Assembly: GCF_037327425.1 (NCBI RefSeq)
Contig: NZ_CP147846.1
Span: 930,001 to 994,000, forward strand
Source of the DNA: Rhodococcus sovatensis
Lineage (GTDB): Bacteria; Actinomycetota; Actinomycetes; Mycobacteriales; Mycobacteriaceae
Length of the DNA stretch: 64,000 nt
Direction of reading: 5' to 3'
In this document: piece by piece, positions 31,233 through 41,402 of the stretch
How the letters are laid out: every line of letters starts with the position of its first letter
Position numbering within the stretch: the stretch's first letter is position 1
Notes under the pieces: generated by a model
Databases searched by the model: none
The model's input: only the letters and a program-made list of their open reading frames with translations
Told to the model about the DNA's origin: nothing
Position numbers and translations under genes: made by a program

Positions 31233-34094
31233 GTGATGATCAACAGGGCAGCGGGGGTCAGCGGGGAAGAACTTGTCGACCCGGATGACGAGCACCGAGC
31301 TCGTTGGGCACGCCTGTCGTCTGGCACGACGTCTGGACGCTTTCGCTTGCCCATTCGCGGTCGCGCGCGCGAAACGGCCGCAATCGGTCGGGGCATCGAC
31401 GAGACGCTATCGGGAAAGCGTTCGGTGACGTTGGTGGTCGGTGATCCGGGGATCGGTAAGACCCGCCTGCTGCAGCACGCACTCGAGACTGCGGACTCGC
31501 GCGGCCTTCCGACAATGGTAGTCGCGCCGGAGATCGATTCTCATCTGACGCCACTCGGAGCGATGATCGATGCCGGTACGTGTGCAGGGTTACTCTCTGC
31601 CGGAGAGCTGGCCACGATTTTACGTGGTGCCGCCCCCCAGTATGGTCTGACCAGACTGATTGCTGATGCCCTCGAAGTCGCGTCCAGCGCCTCCGCGTCC
31701 GTGGTTGTTGTCGATGACTTGCAATGGCTCGACGTGGGATCGCTGGGTGCCATCACCGCGCTGATTCGCGACCTTCAGAGCGTTCCCGTGTACTGGCTTT
31801 TGGCCACGCGCACGGGCGTATACAGCGCTGCCCACCAACGTTTCCTGACTCACATCGTCTCGTTGACGCACCCGCTCGAGCTCACGCCCCTGAGCAGCAC
31901 TGCGGTGGGATCGATCACCCAGGATGCACTCGGCGGTTCAGCAGGTCCTGGACTGCAGCATGCGGTGGAAAGAGCTGGCGGTTTTCCGCTGCTAGTCCTC
32001 GAGATGCTCGGGGGGCTCGAAGAAGAAGGATTGCTGGCACCCACGGGCGGGGCGATCGACATCGCCGGCGACACAGTTCCCGCGCGGTTCGGTACCTCGG
32101 CTCGTGAGCGGCTCACCCACGTCAGTCCCGAAGCGCTTCGTATTATGCAGGTCGCCAGTCTCTACGGGCGCGAGTTCTCGATCAACGGAGTACTCGAGGT
32201 GTTGGGCCACACTGCGATAGCCGCGGCACCGGCGATCCAGGAGCTGCTCAATCTCGAATTCATCGTCGACACGGGCACGGCGCTTGCGTTCCGTCACGAC
32301 ACCATTCAGGCCGCCGCCGCCGACAGCCTTGCGCCGAGTTTGCGCAGGGCCATGGGCCGAGAAGTACTGCACAAACGTCTACGCTCCGGTGAGGGCGTAA
32401 GTGCTCTCGCTGCCATGATTGCCTCGGTCGCCGATGCAGGCGACGATGATTCCATCAAGTTGCTCTTCGACGCCGCCAATGCGCTGGCTGCCACGGACAT
32501 GCAGGGTGCAGCAGATCTGGTCATCATCGGTGGACGGCTAGCGGCGGGGCGGGCGGTGCACGCCGAACGCATAGCCGCACTACTTCCGTTCGTCCTCGCC
32601 GCCGGTCGACCGGACGACGCCACGCACATCATCAATTCACTGCTGCCAGTTCTGAGTCCCGACTCGCGCGCCCGGGTCGGCTTAGCAGTGGCTCGGCAAC
32701 TCACCGAGTCGGATTTCAACGGTGCCATCGACGAAACGACTGCAGCACTGAATATTCCAGGAGTGTCGGACGAGACGACAGTGAAGCTTCTTGCCGTGCG
32801 TGCGCTGAATTATGCGAACAAAGCGGACGCCGTGGGGCTACGGCAAAGCCTTGCACAGGCGCGGGCCGTCGCAGACGATGATCGAGACGGATATGCCCTC
32901 GCCACTATAGATGCCACCGAATCGGTCCTGTTGTTCAATCAGGGTCAGTTTCACGCCGCTGATCGGCTGCAACGTCAGGCTCTCGACCGAGTGATCAGGA
33001 CGGGAAATCCTGCACTGTGGCTGCCCGAGGGTTTGTGGTTGGCGTTCATGCGCAACAGCCTGGGTTACAGCTGGGAGGCGCTCAGAATCATCGAAGCGGG
33101 ATTGGTAGAGGCGAACGTCGCGAGCAATGTCACCGCCGAGGCCTATTGGATGATGGTGCGCGCACGAACGCTGTTCGATCTCGGCCGACTCGACGACGCA
33201 CGCACGCAAGCCGAAACTGTACTCGACTTAGCAGCGGACCTCGGTCTCGGCGACTTCACCAACGCCACTGCGGGCATTGTGCTTCATAGAGTCGCGCTGT
33301 ACACAGGGGACAACGAACTACTCGACACCGCGCGACCACTCGTCGAGCAACTCGCGGACGGTGTGGGCCTGACCAGAACAGGCCGATGGAGTCTCGTCAT
33401 CGAAGCGGTCGTTGCCGGCGACCTGGCAACTGCGTACGACCGTTCTGCACTAGCGGTCGAGTCATTGACGGATCCGATTCCGTCGATGAACTCGCCAGCG
33501 GACTTCGCCGACGACATCACGCTGGCATATGTGTGCCGCGAGTTGGGGAAATCGTCGACCCTCGACGTGATCGTCGACATCGCCGCCGATCGTGCCGACC
33601 GGAACCCGGGAAACGACCTTGTGCGCGCAGTCGCAACCGCCACGAACGGTATACGTGAGCGATCCTCTGCCGAGTTGATGCGGGCAGTCGCGCAGTTGCA
33701 GCCCGTGAGTCGCCCGTTGGTTCAAGCTCAGCTGTTGGAGACGGCATCGTGGTACGGGCACGAAGGACAGGGGATGACAGAGGCGTTGATCCGGGCACTC
33801 GGCATCTACGAAGAGCTCGGTGCCGTGCGCGCCGCGAGCAGGGTGCTTCAAACGCTACGACACCAGGGCGTACGAACCCGCTTCAAGTCGAAACTTGACG
33901 ACAGGAGCGGTCTGACGGCGCGCGAGCACCAGGTTGCAGGCCGAATTGCGGCGGGGCTGACCACCAAACAAATAGCTCTGGACTTGGCGTTGTCACACCA
34001 CACCGTGGTCACCCACATTCGGCACATTTACGAAAAGTGGGGAACGAACACCCGGCGAGAGGTAGCGGAGCGCTTTCGGGCGCTGGCGGACTGA
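31233..34094 (+). CDS. LuxR-family ATPase regulator (LAL type), 953 aa
   Basis: Large transcription activator of the MalT/LAL class. N-terminal AAA-like ATPase: Walker A GDPGIGKTR (Lys76) and Walker B SVVVVDDLQWLD near residue 160. A long helical-repeat middle (TPR-like sensor) follows, and the C-terminal LuxR helix-turn-helix reads LTAREHQVAGRIAAGLTTKQ, then IALDLALSHHTVVTHIRHIY. ATP and an unknown inducer are expected to switch such proteins into DNA-binding oligomers. The start is GTG 31233 (ATG 31236 is equally possible), after AGGAAGTAGG. It is divergent from the duplicated module, which is a plausible target. Confidence 0.92.
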   Translation: MMINRAAGVSGEELVDPDDEHRARWARLSSGTTSGRFRLPIRGRARETAAIGRGIDETLSGKRSVTLVVGDPGIGKTRLLQHALETADSRGLPTMVVAPEIDSHLTPLGAMIDAGTCAGLLSAGELATILRGAAPQYGLTRLIADALEVASSASASVVVVDDLQWLDVGSLGAITALIRDLQSVPVYWLLATRTGVYSAAHQRFLTHIVSLTHPLELTPLSSTAVGSITQDALGGSAGPGLQHAVERAGGFPLLVLEMLGGLEEEGLLAPTGGAIDIAGDTVPARFGTSARERLTHVSPEALRIMQVASLYGREFSINGVLEVLGHTAIAAAPAIQELLNLEFIVDTGTALAFRHDTIQAAAADSLAPSLRRAMGREVLHKRLRSGEGVSALAAMIASVADAGDDDSIKLLFDAANALAATDMQGAADLVIIGGRLAAGRAVHAERIAALLPFVLAAGRPDDATHIINSLLPVLSPDSRARVGLAVARQLTESDFNGAIDETTAALNIPGVSDETTVKLLAVRALNYANKADAVGLRQSLAQARAVADDDRDGYALATIDATESVLLFNQGQFHAADRLQRQALDRVIRTGNPALWLPEGLWLAFMRNSLGYSWEALRIIEAGLVEANVASNVTAEAYWMMVRARTLFDLGRLDDARTQAETVLDLAADLGLGDFTNATAGIVLHRVALYTGDNELLDTARPLVEQLADGVGLTRTGRWSLVIEAVVAGDLATAYDRSALAVESLTDPIPSMNSPADFADDITLAYVCRELGKSSTLDVIVDIAADRADRNPGNDLVRAVATATNGIRERSSAELMRAVAQLQPVSRPLVQAQLLETASWYGHEGQGMTEALIRALGIYEELGAVRAASRVLQTLRHQGVRTRFKSKLDDRSGLTAREHQVAGRIAAGLTTKQIALDLALSHHTVVTHIRHIYEKWGTNTRREVAERFRALAD

Positions 34095-34207
34095 CGTCCT
34101 CAGCGACACCCGGCGACGCTGCACGGCGTAATGGTCCTTATGCGAAAACCGTACGAATGCAGACGATTCAACGTGGGGTGTCCGGTTGTCTGTTTTGTCC
34201 GGTGGAA

Positions 34208-34251
34208 CATCGCATGCATGCGATGCCAGCGGCGCAAACATGCGATGTGCC
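34208..34251 (+). promoter_or_regulatory. Palindrome and repeated motif before second LuxR-type gene
   Basis: CATCGCATGCATGCGATG (34208-34225) is a perfect 18-base palindrome. Twelve bases on, AACATGCGATGTGCC (34237-34251) repeats its half CATGCGATG and is identical to the motif at 30996-31010. The block lies 60-100 bases upstream of the gene at 34310, a position that suits an activator or autoregulation site. Confidence 0.55.
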
Positions 34252-34309
34252 TCCGGTCGGCCCGACTTAGTGTTCCTTCAATCACCTCGCAGCGAAGAAG
34301 GAACGGTCA

Positions 34310-36913
34310 ATGCAGCCATGGGAGCCCGACGATCGCACACTGATCGGGCGCGACTCGCTACTCGAAGAGGCCCGCCTGTGCCTCTCGGACGTACCCGGTC
34401 ACCGCCGAATACTCCTCATTTCCGGCGGCCGAGGAATAGGTAAGTCCGTACTGGTCAACGCAATTGGACAACGCGCGCGGAGCCAACAACACGAGGTGCA
34501 CGCAGTGCAATGCGGCGGCGCGACTGGCAGCGCCGAGACGGTCGTTCTCGCGATCGACGTCGCATGCAGGTCAGGACTGCACGGCGACGGATCGCCTGTC
34601 GGCAAACCGCCGCTGCTCTTGATCGACGATCTTCACCATCTCGAGCCTGCTGTGCGCGAGGGGATCGCTTCGACCATCAAGGCCGCTGCACACACCCATG
34701 ACCTGCGATGTATTGCCACCACCACCGACGACGCGACACCATCAGCATGGCGCGAATTCTCGCTGCAGACCCTCCACCCGCTGAACGACCGCGAGATCGG
34801 CGCGCTGCTACGCCTGCGAGGACTTCACGCACCAGCGACGCACTCGAACGACATCTACATCCGCGCCGAAGGTAACCCCTTGGCCGCCATAGAACTCTCA
34901 CGCGCGCCATCGGACCGAGTCGACTTCGATCTGAGTCCGAGGCCCGTTATGACGGGTCCGTTGAAGGACGCCGGAAGAGAGCTACTCGCCTCCCTCGATC
35001 GCGCCGGACGCACTACTGCGCTCCGCGAAGTTCTCGCGCGCAATGTACTCGGCGCTATACAAGAAAATGAACTCCCCGTCGGCACCGGCCATCACTGCCA
35101 TCTGCCCGGGCAGGTGGATGTCACCGCACGCCTGCTCGTCCACGCCGAGGCCACCCCCGAGGAACTGCATGCCGGCCACCGCGAACTCGCCGACGATCCA
35201 TCTCTTCCCCACCACCTCAGACTGCTGCACCTGTCCCTGGCATCGGAAAAGCCCGACGACGACCTGGCGGATCGTCTGGAATTCCTCGCCGAGGATCTTG
35301 TGGCCGCATTACGTTATCGGTCCGCGGTCCTGGTGCTGTGTCGAGCCGCAGCGCTGGCCACCGCGGGCAGTCGCACATCGATGCTGCTCGCACGGGCCGC
35401 GTCGATAGCTGCCTTCGCAGGACATGTCGCCCTTGCACACGCGATCGTCCAGCGTGAACGGAGCTGTACTCTACGACCCGATACTGCAAGCACGGCCGCC
35501 ACGACTGCCTTCCTGCAGTTCGTCGCCGAAGATGACGTTCGATCGGTGCTGGCCGACGTCCTGAGAACGGTCGAAGCGTTGGCGTCGCCAACGTCGCATC
35601 CAGACTCTCTCAATCAGCTCCTCGCCTCGGCGTTTGCTTACGCCGTCACTGACGGAGACGTCGACGCGATCGAGCGTGTCGTGGAGCTGGCCGAGACCCA
35701 CCACCGCGCGTTGGACCCGGTCAACACGCTGATCAGCCGAACGCTGTCACCGGCAGGCTCGACAGGGCACATATGTGCTCTTGACGACCGTGCGCTAAGG
35801 GGCGCGGTACTCGCGTCGCTCCGCGGCGGTGAACCGTGGAAACCAGTGCTCTTGCACCTCGCACTGCCTTTCTTGTCCTGGCATCCTGGGGATTATCGGT
35901 GGCTGAACGAACGGTTCGACCTCCGAACGAGGCTGTGTCCCACACTCGTCGACATCGCATTGCTGAAAGACCAGGCTTCCGCAACCGCCCGAGGACGCTA
36001 CCGATATGCAGTCGAACAGGCCGGTCGGCGGACCAGGGAAGGCATGCCGAGCTTCTTCGGCCGACACAGGGACACCCTCAGTGCGCTGACAGCCAGTCTT
36101 CGTGGCGATCTTGCTGCCGTGGCCGGATCGGCGGACTCCGCCGCTCGAATGTCTGCGGAGGTACACGACGCCGTGATCACCATCGACCTCATCTCACGTA
36201 ATCGTCATGAAGCCGCTTTCGAGCGTGTACGACACAGCGAGTCGTCGGTAGCGGTGTGGCTACGCGATCCGTACGGGCCGTTGAGAATGATCGATTTCGT
36301 CGAATGCTGTGTGCGGCTGGGTCGCCCCGGCGACGGTCGGACATACCTCGACAGGGTGCACCGGTCTAGACCCGACTTCTGGTCGACGCGCCACGCGGCG
36401 CTCATGACGGCGGCGGAAGCCATTCTGGCCGAGAACTGCAACGACGCGATGTTCGAGCTCGCGCTCGGCGACATCCGGAAGTCGGGGTGGTCGTTCGATC
36501 TGCCCCGGGTAACCCTCGCCTATGGGGAGTGGCTTCGTCGCAACCACCGCATCCTCGACAGTCGTCGCCATTTGGTTCAGGCTGTTGCCCTCTTCGACGG
36601 GCTCGGCGCAGTGCACTGGGTACGTCGGGCGGAGGAGGAACTACGCGCAGCAGGATCTACACAGCGTGACTCGGCAACCGGCTTTCCTTTCGCCGAACTG
36701 ACCGGACAAGAACATCGGATTGCGTCCATGGCTGCGTCCGGGTTGACGAACAAGGAAATTGGGCGGGAGTTGTACTTGTCTGCTCGTACCGTCAGCGGGC
36801 ATCTGTATCGGGTGTTTCCCAAATTGCAGATAACCAAGCGGTCGGCCCTCCGGGACGCTCTGGTTCGCTACGACGAAGAACGCGCACCGCGGACAACGGC
36901 GATGGCGGGGTGA
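34310..36913 (+). CDS. LuxR-family ATPase regulator (LAL type), 867 aa
   Basis: Second regulator of the same class, divergent in sequence from its neighbour. Walker A is GGRGIGKS (Lys45), Walker B is LLLIDDLHHLE near residue 107; the middle is helical and rich in Ala/Arg. The C-terminal helix-turn-helix reads LTGQEHRIASMAASGLTNKE, then IGRELYLSARTVSGHLYRVF. ATG 34310 follows GAAGAAGGAAC. The tandem arrangement of two LAL genes and the palindrome between them suggest cross- or autoregulation. Confidence 0.92.
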   Translation: MQPWEPDDRTLIGRDSLLEEARLCLSDVPGHRRILLISGGRGIGKSVLVNAIGQRARSQQHEVHAVQCGGATGSAETVVLAIDVACRSGLHGDGSPVGKPPLLLIDDLHHLEPAVREGIASTIKAAAHTHDLRCIATTTDDATPSAWREFSLQTLHPLNDREIGALLRLRGLHAPATHSNDIYIRAEGNPLAAIELSRAPSDRVDFDLSPRPVMTGPLKDAGRELLASLDRAGRTTALREVLARNVLGAIQENELPVGTGHHCHLPGQVDVTARLLVHAEATPEELHAGHRELADDPSLPHHLRLLHLSLASEKPDDDLADRLEFLAEDLVAALRYRSAVLVLCRAAALATAGSRTSMLLARAASIAAFAGHVALAHAIVQRERSCTLRPDTASTAATTAFLQFVAEDDVRSVLADVLRTVEALASPTSHPDSLNQLLASAFAYAVTDGDVDAIERVVELAETHHRALDPVNTLISRTLSPAGSTGHICALDDRALRGAVLASLRGGEPWKPVLLHLALPFLSWHPGDYRWLNERFDLRTRLCPTLVDIALLKDQASATARGRYRYAVEQAGRRTREGMPSFFGRHRDTLSALTASLRGDLAAVAGSADSAARMSAEVHDAVITIDLISRNRHEAAFERVRHSESSVAVWLRDPYGPLRMIDFVECCVRLGRPGDGRTYLDRVHRSRPDFWSTRHAALMTAAEAILAENCNDAMFELALGDIRKSGWSFDLPRVTLAYGEWLRRNHRILDSRRHLVQAVALFDGLGAVHWVRRAEEELRAAGSTQRDSATGFPFAELTGQEHRIASMAASGLTNKEIGRELYLSARTVSGHLYRVFPKLQITKRSALRDALVRYDEERAPRTTAMAG

Positions 36914-37220
36914 GGGCTTTCGATGTCGAGATCACTCGACAGTCGACAGATAGCTGTGGACGAAGGTCACCGCCATCGCACCTTCACCGACCGCCGAGGC
37001 CACGCGTTTGACCGAATTGCGGCGCACGTCGCCGGCGGCGAAGAACCCGGGCACCGCTGTTTCGAGGTAGTACGGTGCCCGCTTGAGCGGCCACGTAGCT
37101 CTACGGGATTCTTCTTCTAGGTCAAGACCGGTGACCAGGAAACCCTGGTGATCGCGAACCACCGGCGTCTGTGCTGCCCAGTCACTGTCGGGTTCCCCTC
37201 CGATGCACACGAACACGCGT

Positions 37221-38612
37221 GCCCCTCCTTACGTTTGTGTGGGGAGTTTGACCTCGATTCCACCGAGGTTCAGGTAGATCATCGCCTTGAGTGATTCAGC
37301 GGAATGATGACCGTAACCACGGGCGTTGATCAGCCTGATCTTCGAGTTGATTCCCTCGATGAGAGCATTCGAGATCCCTAGCTCGATTGCCGCACAGATC
37401 GCCTCCGCTTTCTTCTCGATCATGCGGGCCAGTTGTACGAACGCGATGATCCCGCAGGACCGCGCTTCCTCGATCCAACGCCGCAAGTAACGCACGGCAT
37501 TGGAGGGCGCGACCTTGCGGTAGAGATCGCGGAACTGTTCCTTCAAACGCCACGCAGTCCCGACTTCGGTGTCGGCATTGATGACCGTTCGCAGCAGCGA
37601 CTTGTGAGTCTTGGTCAGCCGATTCTTACCCAGCCGCAACGCTGTTCGAGCCTTGCGCCATTGGGGCGCCTGCATCGTCAACGTACGACGAACCGACGCC
37701 GCATCGGAGAACACTCGGTCCAGAGCACGGTTGACCCACTGCATGACATGAAAGGGATCCATGCATTGGCGGGCGCGCGGGACGTGATGTTCGGCGGCGG
37801 CCCGGAAAGCCGGAGACCCGTCCATCGACACCACCTGCACCGCGCCTCGTTCCCGGGCGGACTGTTGCTCGAAAAATTCCGAAAACGACTCACGCCCTCG
37901 GCCCTCGGCGATGTACACGACCTTGCCGGTGTCGTGATCGCCGACGATGGTGAGGTACTTGTGCGGATGCCGATAGCAGATTTCGTCGACACCGATCCGA
38001 TACAGCCTGTCGAGCCGACGCGAATCGATCAACGCATCGACCGCCCGCGTGACGATGGAGGTGACCGTACGCCACGCACAGCGCATCAACGTCGAGACCG
38101 AGGTGCGATCGGTACGCGTCACCAGCCACAGCACTGTGTCTTCGAAGTCCCGCGTGTGTCGTGCTCTCGGCCTTGCCCACGGCACGTCCTCGGTTCGAAC
38201 GCCGCAGGTCGGGCACTCTATTCGGTGGATCGAGTAGACCAGCCACACCTTGTGGCGACCGAAATCGAGATGCCGCCACCGTCTGGGCGCCTGGTCGTAC
38301 GATGCGGCAGTGGTGTACCCGCACGGACACTTCGACCGCCGCGCACGACGCCGCAACACGACCTCGACGGAGCTATCTGTGATCGACACATCCGATACCG
38401 ATGCACCGGGAATCTGAAGCAGACGGTTAAATGCAGTACTGACGCGCACGTGTAGCGGCCCTCCGGGTTGAGGTTGGTGTAGGAACCCCGAAATCTAGAG
38501 GCCCAGCACGTGCGCGTCCCTCATCTCACCGGCAACTCGCCGAACACTGCGTCCAACAACACAACCCACCCTGAACAGCAGAAATGGCGCCCACACAAAC
38601 CTCAGGAGCGCC
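37221..38612 (-). mobile_element. ISL3-family insertion sequence, complete
   Basis: 1392 bp, with ends sharing CTCCT, three bases, GTTTGTGTGGG in inverted orientation, flanked by a perfect 8-bp target duplication ACACGCGT (37213-37220 and 38613-38620). 8 bp is the usual duplication size for ISL3. It carries one transposase gene. Confidence 0.95.
37229..38449 (-). CDS. ISL3-family transposase, 406 aa
   Basis: N-terminal zinc-binding region with CPCG and CPTC pairs, then a helix-turn-helix (LMRCAWRTVTSIVTRAVDAL) and a DDE core: RIGVDEICYRHPHKY (first Asp), QVVSMDGSPAFRAA (second Asp) and NALIEGINSKIRLINARGYG (Glu). The final segment GYGHHSAESLKAMIYLNLGG is characteristic of the family. It is intact, and the clean target duplication implies a fairly recent insertion. 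Confidence 0.95.
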   Translation of the reverse strand: MRVSTAFNRLLQIPGASVSDVSITDSSVEVVLRRRARRSKCPCGYTTAASYDQAPRRWRHLDFGRHKVWLVYSIHRIECPTCGVRTEDVPWARPRARHTRDFEDTVLWLVTRTDRTSVSTLMRCAWRTVTSIVTRAVDALIDSRRLDRLYRIGVDEICYRHPHKYLTIVGDHDTGKVVYIAEGRGRESFSEFFEQQSARERGAVQVVSMDGSPAFRAAAEHHVPRARQCMDPFHVMQWVNRALDRVFSDAASVRRTLTMQAPQWRKARTALRLGKNRLTKTHKSLLRTVINADTEVGTAWRLKEQFRDLYRKVAPSNAVRYLRRWIEEARSCGIIAFVQLARMIEKKAEAICAAIELGISNALIEGINSKIRLINARGYGHHSAESLKAMIYLNLGGIEVKLPTQT

Positions 38613-39701
38613 ACACGCGTTCGGTCTCGACCGAGTCGACCGTTCCGGTTCGGGCGTCGTCGATTCGAATGGAGGTGAGACTGTCGGTGCCGTCGAGCGC
38701 GGTCACTCTGCTGCAGGTGCGAATGGTGACGTTGGGCTGTTGAGTGACCCTTCGTTCGAGGTAGGCCGACAACGTCGCGGACAGGCTCGGTCCGCGGACC
38801 AGCATGGTGACGTGCTTGGCGTAGGCCGAGAGGTTCATGACCGCTTGGCCGGCGGAATTCCCCCCACCGACGACGAACACTTCCAGGTCCTCGCACGTGG
38901 GTGCCTCGCTGGTCCCTGCACCGTAGAACAGGCCGCGTCCAATGAACTCGTCTTCACGAGCTAGACCCAGACGCCTCCATTCGACCCCTGTTGCGCAGAT
39001 ATTCGACCGCGCTACCAGCGTGGTTCCGTCGTTGAGAGTGGTGCGTATGCGGTTGCCGGTGAACTGAGCCTGTAGCCCGTCGCGCATCAGCAGCAGTTCC
39101 GCGCCGAACGCCACGGCTTGCTGACGGGCGCGCTCGGCCAATTCTCGACCGGAGATTCCACCCGGAAACCCCAGGTAGTTCTCGATCAGGCTGCTGTAGC
39201 CGGCTTGGCCTCCTATCGCTTCTCGTTCGAGCACGACAACGCTCAGGCCCTCCGATGCCGCGTACACCGCAGCCGAGAGTCCCGCAGGGCCTGCCCCGTA
39301 GACGCAGACGTCGTATTCGCGTAGTTTCGGCTGCTTCACCCATCCCAGCCGGTTTGCGATATCGGCAACGCTAGGGGAGTGCAGGCGCGTTCCATCGGGA
39401 AGTTCGACGATCGGCAGAGCGGCATCTGTCATGGGGACACCGATAAGTCGCATGCAGTCAAGATCGTTGTCGATGGCGGTCCACGAGAAATGGACGACGC
39501 TGCGGCTGAGAAAGTCTCGGACTTCGAAGGCGCGGCGGCACTGACTTCGACCGTAAACCTGCACGAGCTCGGTGGTGTGCGCCGGGGTCGGCATCATGAA
39601 AATTGGCCTTTCGGTGGCGTGGGGTCACTACAGCCGACGAAGTGGGCGAGGCGGCTATACAGCGAGGTCGAAACCCCGGCTTGGTGGGCGGATAGCTGGT
39701 G

Positions 39702-40055
39702 CTACAACGTCAGCCGAGCAAATGCGCCCAGCTTTTTTGGTAGCCGGTCGGCGGGGCCTGGGACCGATTGATCTACCGGATGACTCCGGGGTGGTTCGAG
39801 TGCTGCTTCTGTGGCGAGGAATTGGCGTGTTCCGTAGTCCCAGAACCATCCTTCGCCGGGTTCGAAGCTTTGGATGACGCGGTGTCCGGTTGCTCTGGCA
39901 TGGGCGCTGGCGTGGCGGTGCAGCGAGTCATCGCAGCATCCGACATGACCGCATTTGGCACACCGGCGCAGGTGCACCCACCAACTGCCGGTCCGGTTGC
40001 ATTCGACACAGCCGGCAACACTGGGCGGAACTGTCGGATCGATGAAGTCGTGCAT
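39702..40055 (-). CDS. UBP-type zinc finger protein, 117 aa
   Basis: Begins MHDFIDPTVPPSVAGCVECN; the Cys and His set CVEC, CAKCGHVGCCDD, HRHASAHARATGH and the final GEGWFWDY are the ubiquitin-hydrolase-type zinc finger found as stand-alone proteins in actinobacteria. In eukaryotes this fold binds ubiquitin tails; its bacterial role is unknown. ATG 40055 is chosen at the domain border; the frame is open further upstream. It precedes the broken TrxR-like gene on the same strand, a pairing often seen in actinobacteria. Confidence 0.88.
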   Translation of the reverse strand: MHDFIDPTVPPSVAGCVECNRTGSWWVHLRRCAKCGHVGCCDDSLHRHASAHARATGHRVIQSFEPGEGWFWDYGTRQFLATEAALEPPRSHPVDQSVPGPADRLPKKLGAFARLTL

Positions 40056-40224
40056 GCTGCTCGTGGTTGCCTTTCGGGCGTCGGTCCGCAGTGCAGTGGC
40101 AGCAGGCTGCGGACCGACGCCAGCCGCAGCGTGCTGCGGAGTGCGAATGAAGTACTGCTCTTCGGACTGTGAACGGACAGTATTGGGGAAAGCGCTGTGT
40201 GACTGCCGATTTCGCGGCGGGTGT

Positions 40225-40638
40225 CTACTCGACGAACAGCTGGACGCCGTTCGGCTGCCACTGGCACAGGAAGTTTCTCTCCGCACGTTCCTTCACAAGA
40301 AGTTCCCCGAGGTCGAAGCATTCGAGCTCGGTCGCGAAAGGTCCCCCGTAGGCGATGTACTGGCTGCCCCCCAGCACGATGAACCTGCTGTATTCGAGGC
40401 CTGGAAACGACTCGACCCGAACGATGTCGCGCCCGAACTCGGACGGTTGATAGTGCACTGCCGACGCCCCCAGTGGAACCGATCCTGCAGGCACCGGCAG
40501 ATGGGTTCCCCTCGGTAGGTGTACGTACAGATCGTGGGTGGTGCTGTCCTCGGCGAATGCCGGTCCGGCCAGGGCGAGGCTGGCGGCAACTGTCAGGACA
40601 GCAGATCCGGCGATTGCGGCCAGACGTAGAAGTTTCAT
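40225..40638 (-). CDS. Small secreted protein, 137 aa
   Basis: ATG 40638 after AAGGAACC opens a Sec signal peptide: MKLLRLAAIAGSAVLTVAAS, then LALAGPAFAED with a cleavage site after AFA. The mature part of about 107 residues has two Cys (LECFDLG and NFLCQW) that could form a disulfide, and no membrane segment. I do not recognise the family. The frame is open further upstream, but those residues lack a ribosome site and would bury the signal peptide. Confidence 0.8.
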   Translation of the reverse strand: MKLLRLAAIAGSAVLTVAASLALAGPAFAEDSTTHDLYVHLPRGTHLPVPAGSVPLGASAVHYQPSEFGRDIVRVESFPGLEYSRFIVLGGSQYIAYGGPFATELECFDLGELLVKERAERNFLCQWQPNGVQLFVE

Positions 40639-40728
40639 GAGGGTTCCTTCGGAAGGTGCCGCCGTGACGCGGCAGGATCGATTGGGTTGTAGCGCAATGT
40701 TTTCCGACTTTCCTGGCAAGTGCCTGAG

Positions 40729-41402
40729 TCAAATGACCCGCCGCGTGACAGGTGAGTTGTGGCACCCGCGGCGGCGGAACTCGAGATCCGGTCGGATCTG
40801 CACGGTGGCTGGCGGACTCGCGCTGTACGCTGCCCGATAGAGGCTCTCCGAGGCTCGTCGCCAAGATCCGAGCGAGCTGCCGGGCAGTTGGCTCCTCACT
40901 ACCGTCAGACCGCCCGAGTACGGAACCAACAGCGATCTCAAGGCGTCGCCCAGTGAGATACTGCTCAACGCTGCGGCCTCATCGATTGTTGCGCAACGGT
41001 GCTCACGCCGTGACGCGAGGTGCATGTTGAATACGTGACCCTCGCCTTGAGCTCGGAAGAGGGGTGCCGCGGCTCGTGTCATGTTGATCATCCCGAAGGG
41101 GTTGACGTGCAGGAGTGCGTTCCCGCAAGGTGCCGCGTCGGTAGCTGGTCCTGGTGCATTGACGAGAAGATCCAACCGGCCGAAATTGCTGATCGTGATG
41201 CTCATTGCCCGCTCCGCGTCACGGGCGTCGTCGATGTCGACCTCGATGGTGACGGTGGGGCAGATGCGAGATAGCGCCGTGAGGTTGCCGTCCAAACCCG
41301 GGGGTACGAGCTCGACCACGACATTGTCGCCAACGCTCGACACTCGGTGGGCGAGTGCCCAACCGCACCGACGCCCGGTCCGGTGAACATCCATACACTC
41401 AT
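40729..41402 (-). pseudogene. Decayed short-chain dehydrogenase/reductase
   Basis: The start, MSVWMFTGPGVGA from ATG 41402, overlaps the stop of the upstream gene as ATGA. The cofactor motif begins in this frame, but the protein continues in another frame as WALAHRVSSVGDNVVVE, then TVTIEVDIDDARDAERA and FGRLDLLVNAPG, so a frameshift lies within the first 15 codons. Beyond that, the catalytic Tyr-xxx-Lys pair is not evident. The sequence continues open to 40729 without clear SDR similarity at the end. Confidence 0.65.

Larger units (their letters stand above)
36932..39597 (-). pseudogene. Thioredoxin-reductase-like flavoprotein gene split by ISL3 element
   Basis: The N-terminal part (38613-39597) has a glutaredoxin-like domain of about 85 residues, then FAD binding GAGPAGLSAAVYAA and NADPH binding FVVGGGNSAGQAVM. 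The C-terminal 94 residues (FVCIGGEPDSDWAAQ, PGFFAAGDVR) lie at 36932-37216. Deleting the IS and one 8-bp duplicate joins ETER to VFVCIGG in frame and restores 421 residues. The CxxC redox motif of true thioredoxin reductase is absent (FYGAGTSEAPTCED stands in its place), as in the TrxR-like proteins often found beside UBP zinc-finger genes. As it stands the product lacks the end of its FAD domain. Confidence 0.9.
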
